NCBI RefSeq assembly: GCF_014633365.1
Contig: NC_068340.1
Span: 36,356,328 to 36,420,327 of the forward strand
From: Diospyros lotus
Taxonomy: Eukaryota > Streptophyta > Magnoliopsida > Ericales > Ebenaceae
DNA: 64,000 nucleotides
Direction: 5' to 3'
Below are positions 60,111-64,000 of the stretch, in pieces. The notes beneath the pieces were generated by a model. It worked only from the letters and a program-made list of their open reading frames with translations. It was not told the origin of the DNA and did not search any database. A program made the translations under genes and the position numbers. Position 1 is the first letter of the stretch, and each line of letters begins with the position of its first letter.

Positions 60111-60917
60111 ATTGATAGGAGAAGGTGCTGCATGCAGGGATGGAGCTTTGCGTACCCATCAAATTCATTCATTGTCAAGCTGTTGATTTGGCTAATTTGG
60201 TCCAATTCAGACCCGTTTTTGTGAAAGTCAAATAGAAACTGCTGGGGGGGGAAGGGAAATCAGTAATGAACACCTCTATTTAACCCTTTTTATGAAGGGC
60301 AAAAGCCTTGATTTTATTTGTGCAAGTATACTAAATTTTATTTAATATATAGTCTCGCCCTATAAAGCTGCTCAAAAGCTTTACTAATTCTCGCGGTAGG
60401 CTTACTTAAAAGCACTTTTTCTTTTCTCTCTTCCTTTTTGAAAACAATTGAGAATATATTTAATACAATCTCACATGTCATCGACATAAGAAAAAGAATA
60501 TAAATATTTGTGTGAATTAGCTCTCAAAAAGAATATTCAGTATAATAATTGTATTAATATAGTAGCAGACTAATATGATATTAAGAATCAATCAGGCATT
60601 GCCATATGAATGGATTCTTAATTAATGTTTGTATAGTTTTTAATAAATTTTAAAAATTACAATGGTAAGCTTTTTATCAAAACAAAAATAACCCCCCCCC
60701 CCCCGGGCGGGGGGGAGATAAATCAATCGAAATTACGTTTTTACCCGGTCTTCTAAATCCGATCCATCGATCATCACTTGCGACGCATCTCAATCCGCGC
60801 CATCTATCTCCCTCGCGTCTGCGTCTGGCCGAGAGAGAAACCTAATTGGGAACTCCACTCAGCTCTACAAATCCGCAGCTGATACCATACCTAGTCGTAC
60901 ACCCTGTCCCTCACAGA
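60111..60917 (+). promoter_or_regulatory. Intergenic region and leader of PABN
   Basis: AT-rich up to a poly-C/CCCGGGCGGGG block at 60692-60716. Then a C/T-rich leader (60740-60840) ends before the ATG at 60918. No TATA box is obvious. Confidence 0.4.
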
Positions 60918-61241
60918 ATGGAGAATCACCGAGAGCAAGACCAGGAGCAAGAGCATGAAGTGTACGGAGGAGAGATTCCAGACGAAGCAGAGATGGATGC
61001 CGATGTCGACATGTCTAGGGCTGAGGAAGAAGAAGACCCTAATGCTAAGGTTCTCTTTCTCCTTCTCTTTCTTCTGTACCTTCTCTTTCTGCTCCCTTCT
61101 AACTTGCGTTATTCTTTGTTTTCTGTGACTTTGAATAGGACTTGCAGGAGATGAAGAAGAGACTCAAGGAGATAGAAGAGGAAGCTGGTGCCCTTCGCGA
61201 AATGCAGGCCAAAGTTGAAAAGGAAATGGGCGCTGTTCAAG
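60918..61241 (+). CDS. PABN: Polyadenylate-binding protein 2 (nuclear PABN), first two exons, cut by the window edge
   Basis: Exons 60918-61049 and 61139-61241 (78 codons plus one base). The product starts with an acidic stretch ([23 protein letters not shown]) and continues with the coiled coil [18 protein letters not shown], closely matching plant PABN1/2/3 and the equivalent helix of animal PABPN1. These nuclear proteins bind growing poly(A) tails and stimulate poly(A) polymerase. The single RRM and the Arg-rich C-terminus expected after this point are not in the window up to 64000. The second intron is therefore at least 2.7 kb and holds two LTR pieces and a LINE fragment. The donor at 61242 leaves phase 1, as expected for a following Asp codon. 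An ATG at 60846 is in frame but lies in the leader and is not conserved-looking. Confidence 0.85.
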
Positions 61242-61974
61242 GTCTTTCTCTTTCGATGAACTCTGAAATCAAGTGTTTCTGTTCTTTTCCTTTTGACCTT
61301 GTCTTCGTTGTTGACTTCTTGTTCGATGTGATTCCGTTTCTTATCTCTGGTTATGCTCCTGCTATACTGAAAAGAAGTAAAAGTTTTCATCCGAGCAAAA
61401 ACCAGGTTCTTGGTCGGACTAGAAAATTTGAGGTTGCTCGTACATTGTTTAGCCAGTTTAACTTGAACAAAGTTGGGTGAACCTTGTGCTGTTCTGCCTC
61501 TCGGTGCTGGTTGGATTAACAGGGAAGTGGACTCGAAATTTATGTGGAATTGCTGAAAGATGCTAAGTTTCAACTATCACTGTTGTTGGCATTCTAGATC
61601 TGTTAGATGTTGAGGTTTCCCTAACGGTATGACTGTACATGTCATGGCATATGAAGTTCAATTAAGCTACACATGAGAATGTAAGGAAGCCTGATATGAA
61701 AACCTTGGAAACTAAGCTGTGACTCTTAATTTATGTCAACGCATGCCAAAAGATACCTTGGCAAAAGACAAACCTAATATTGACAAATCAATGGAAGTTT
61801 TCAGTTAACTAATACATGTTCTGGTTCATTTGGATTTTTGTCTTTCTTCTAGAACATTTGTTGTGATTGAATTATGTCTCTTCATGCCACATATGGGGAA
61901 TTATGCATACCAGTTAAGCAGTTACATCTGCTTGGTTGTTTGTATTTTTCTATTTATGTTAACTTTCTTAGTCC

Positions 61975-62628
61975 TGTTAGAGTAGAACACATCACTCCCA
62001 CAAATTCTCTCAACTCAATAGCTCACCCTATTCACTCCCACACTCGAGAACACAAATGATGGTAACACAAACAAGAGTAAAGAAAACAGTAAGAACACAA
62101 GGAAGATTTATCTTGGTTCGGTCTCAAAATGAGGCCTACGTCCAGACTGCTGTTATGCCTCCCAATCCACTATCTTGAAACACCTTTAGGATGATTACGA
62201 AGAGCACCTGAATCCTACCCAGCCCATATACCCTAAAAGCTAGTAGAATTCCAAGATTACAAGACTATCCCCAGCCTTACTCTTGACCTCTCACTCAATC
62301 CCAATACACAAGATAGAAACTGAAAAATAATCCTACTTTGGAATGAAGCACACACACTGATACTCCCCCCCCCCCCCCCCCCCCCAACCCCAACCCAATC
62401 CCATGATCCCTATTTATAAGCTATAGGGTCGTGAGTTACAAAGCATTAACAAACTGACCGACTGACCGAGACTAACCAACTAACTTATTCGGTCAGTCAC
62501 TCTTCTAGAAACATACCTTCTAGAAGTGTTATGATTCTAACTCTACAACAGAAAAACATACACATGCAGCATTACAAAATACTATCTGTTTACACTATAC
62601 CTTCTAATTTAGTACAAATGACATAACA
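61975..62628 (-). mobile_element. Solo LTR in PABN intron 2
   Basis: Termini TGTTAGAG and ACATAACA (inverted TGTTA/TAACA) with a perfect 5 bp duplication AGTCC (61970-61974, 62629-62633). It contains the block TTATCTTGGTTCGG then GGCCTACGTCC (about 62107-62142), which normally reads in the opposite sense in plant copia leaders, so the LTR is probably antisense to PABN. A poly-C run lies at 62366-62385. Confidence 0.82.
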
Positions 62629-62849
62629 AGTCCTTTTGATATCCTTCACAAATTAAGGACAATTAACCTTGCAGTAGTGTGGTTTGGTTTGGTAGGTTAG
62701 AATTTTATGACAAGTGGGAACATGTGTTTAGGCTGTTATACATTGCGGATTGACCTAGGAAGAAAATATATGGGAGTGCAAGAATATGTTATGAGCGAAT
62801 AGGATGTCACCATGAATAACCTCATTACTATTTTTATCTTTTCTTATAT

Positions 62850-63400
62850 GGCTGCACACATCTTACATCTTGATCTCCATTATGCTCGTATGTTGCACAC
62901 GTTGCTCTACTACCCAACATTCTATCCATACAACAAAGCTGGTCTTATAGCTATTTTATAAAATTTTCCTTTTGGTTTTATTAGAATCTTACCATCACAT
63001 AAAATACCAGATGCACTTTTCCATTTTAACCATCTCACCTTGATTCTATGGGTAATATTCTCATTAATCTCCTCATATTTTTGGATGATTGATCCAAGAT
63101 ATCTAAACTAATCTTTTCTTGATATGCCTTAATCTTCCAATTTTATCATAACATTATCCACACTTATTTTTTTACTAAATTTACATTCCATACATTTGGT
63201 TTTCACTCTATTGAACTTACAACCTTTAGATTCTAAAGTATTTGACCATTTATTGAGCTTGATATCCACACCTTCTTTTGTCTTATCTGCCAACAAAATG
63301 TCATCTACAAATAGCATACACCAAGGCATTAGGCACCTTTGCCCAGATATGTCATCTGCATATCTGTGAATTTTAGGGACAGTATTGAATCAATTTTTGC
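62850..63400 (-). mobile_element. LINE (non-LTR) fragment with RT motif, PABN intron 2
   Basis: The frame 63129-63329 reads WCMLFVDDILLADKT, LNKWSNTLESKGCKFNRVKTKCMECKF in pieces, with the catalytic FVDD (FADD in relatives) and the downstream helix typical of plant LINE RTs. Further along, at about 62950-62880, is AIRPALLYG, the segment that follows in the same proteins. Both ends are missing. Confidence 0.75.
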
Positions 63401-63438
63401 CCAATTAACTCTCCCTTACACCCTAGAATGATGGAATA

Positions 63439-64000
63439 TGTAGCGCTGTAAATGACAATTGAATGCAAATGACTTACAGTGATAAACAGAATGACAACGA
63501 CAGTGAAAAGTAAAGAAATTAAAGAACAAACACACCAAATTTATACTGGTACAAGCCAATAAAGTTGGCTCTACATCCAATCTCCCGAGGCCTTCAAATC
63601 CACTAGAAATCGAGAGTGTTTACAGCAATACAACCGTCCCTTACTCCCTCCTGTTACAGTGCTCCCAAGTACAATGAAAATAACCAAAGAGATTTCCACT
63701 AGATCACTCCAAGAATCACTGTTCTCACTATCTTGGATCTCTTCTTCCCACAACACTCAGTGCACAAGAGGATTACAACTGATCAGTAGTCTTACAAACA
63801 AAAAACTGAGAACTTTGCCTCTCTTGCTCCCCTTGCCCTCAATTTATAATAGTGGGTGGATTTCCCAATGAAGATATAAAATATTTACAGTTTCATCCCA
63901 TAACTTTTACTAATTACAATTTTGGGTTACAACTTCTATTTAATACTTCATTTGCATTCAAAAAACACTGCTTTTCTTATCCTATACTCTAGACAACTTT
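63439..64000 (-). mobile_element. Partial LTR at the window end
   Basis: A TGTAGCGCTG start at 63439 is followed at about 63539-63585 by TTTATACTGGTACAAGCC and TTGGCTCTACATCC, the same leader block as at 34654 and 62107. The other end lies beyond the window, so the border and duplication cannot be checked. Confidence 0.4.

Noticed and set aside
61500..61580. Possible RRM exon of PABN (AACAGGGAAGTGGACTCG looks like an acceptor followed by EVDS)
   Set aside because: Only about five codons resemble the expected start. The RNP motifs do not follow in any frame, and the phase does not hold.

Overview
This is nuclear DNA from a flowering plant, most likely a eudicot. Host genes have GT-AG introns, several kilobases long, and the sequence is AT-rich. 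Plant Ty1/copia and Ty3-type LTR retrotransposons, a TRIM, solo LTRs, LINE pieces, a hAT element and a Helitron-like element fill most of the rest. The gene families (plant RNFT-type RING protein, CYP714-like P450, plant WD40-like protein, PABN) fit this. The species cannot be named from the sequence. No bacterial operon, CRISPR array or organellar gene was seen.

Host genes. (1) 1238-23875, plus strand: a 449-residue multi-pass membrane RING E3 ligase in eight exons, with an 18.4 kb first intron. (2) 24442-27706, minus strand, convergent with gene 1: a 546-residue CYP714-like cytochrome P450 in five exons. (3) 47648-59773, plus strand: a 488-residue conserved WD40-like protein in eight exons, with an 8.4 kb first intron. 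(4) From 60918, plus strand, running out of the window: the first two exons of a nuclear poly(A)-binding protein. All four models keep an open frame across every junction. I assembled them by eye, without transcripts.

Repeats. About 83% of intron 1 of gene 1 is retrotransposon. A non-autonomous LTR element (family A, 4551-14065, duplication ATAGG) carries a full-length copia element in one LTR (4756-9804, CTCAA) and a long solo LTR of family B in its body (10863-13267, AGAAA). Next to it is a second, older copia (14207-19988) that carries a 449 bp TRIM (19163-19611, AAGTA). Intron 1 of gene 3 has a second family A element (50159-54802) with a gag-only LTR element inside it (50770-53286). The 28-47 kb gene-free stretch holds two more family B LTRs (30792-33540, CATCT; 43576-45838), two other solo LTRs, and a hAT-type element (37608-40550, 8 bp duplication AATATATT) with a Helitron-like unit inside it.

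The repeats were found by locating paired ends and target-site duplications by eye, so most borders are exact, while family names finer than superfamily are inference. I found no clear new biochemical system. The most unusual items are the Helitron-in-hAT nest, the family A and gag-only elements that share a 3-prime module, the very long family B LTRs, and the consistently antisense orientation of intronic retroelements.
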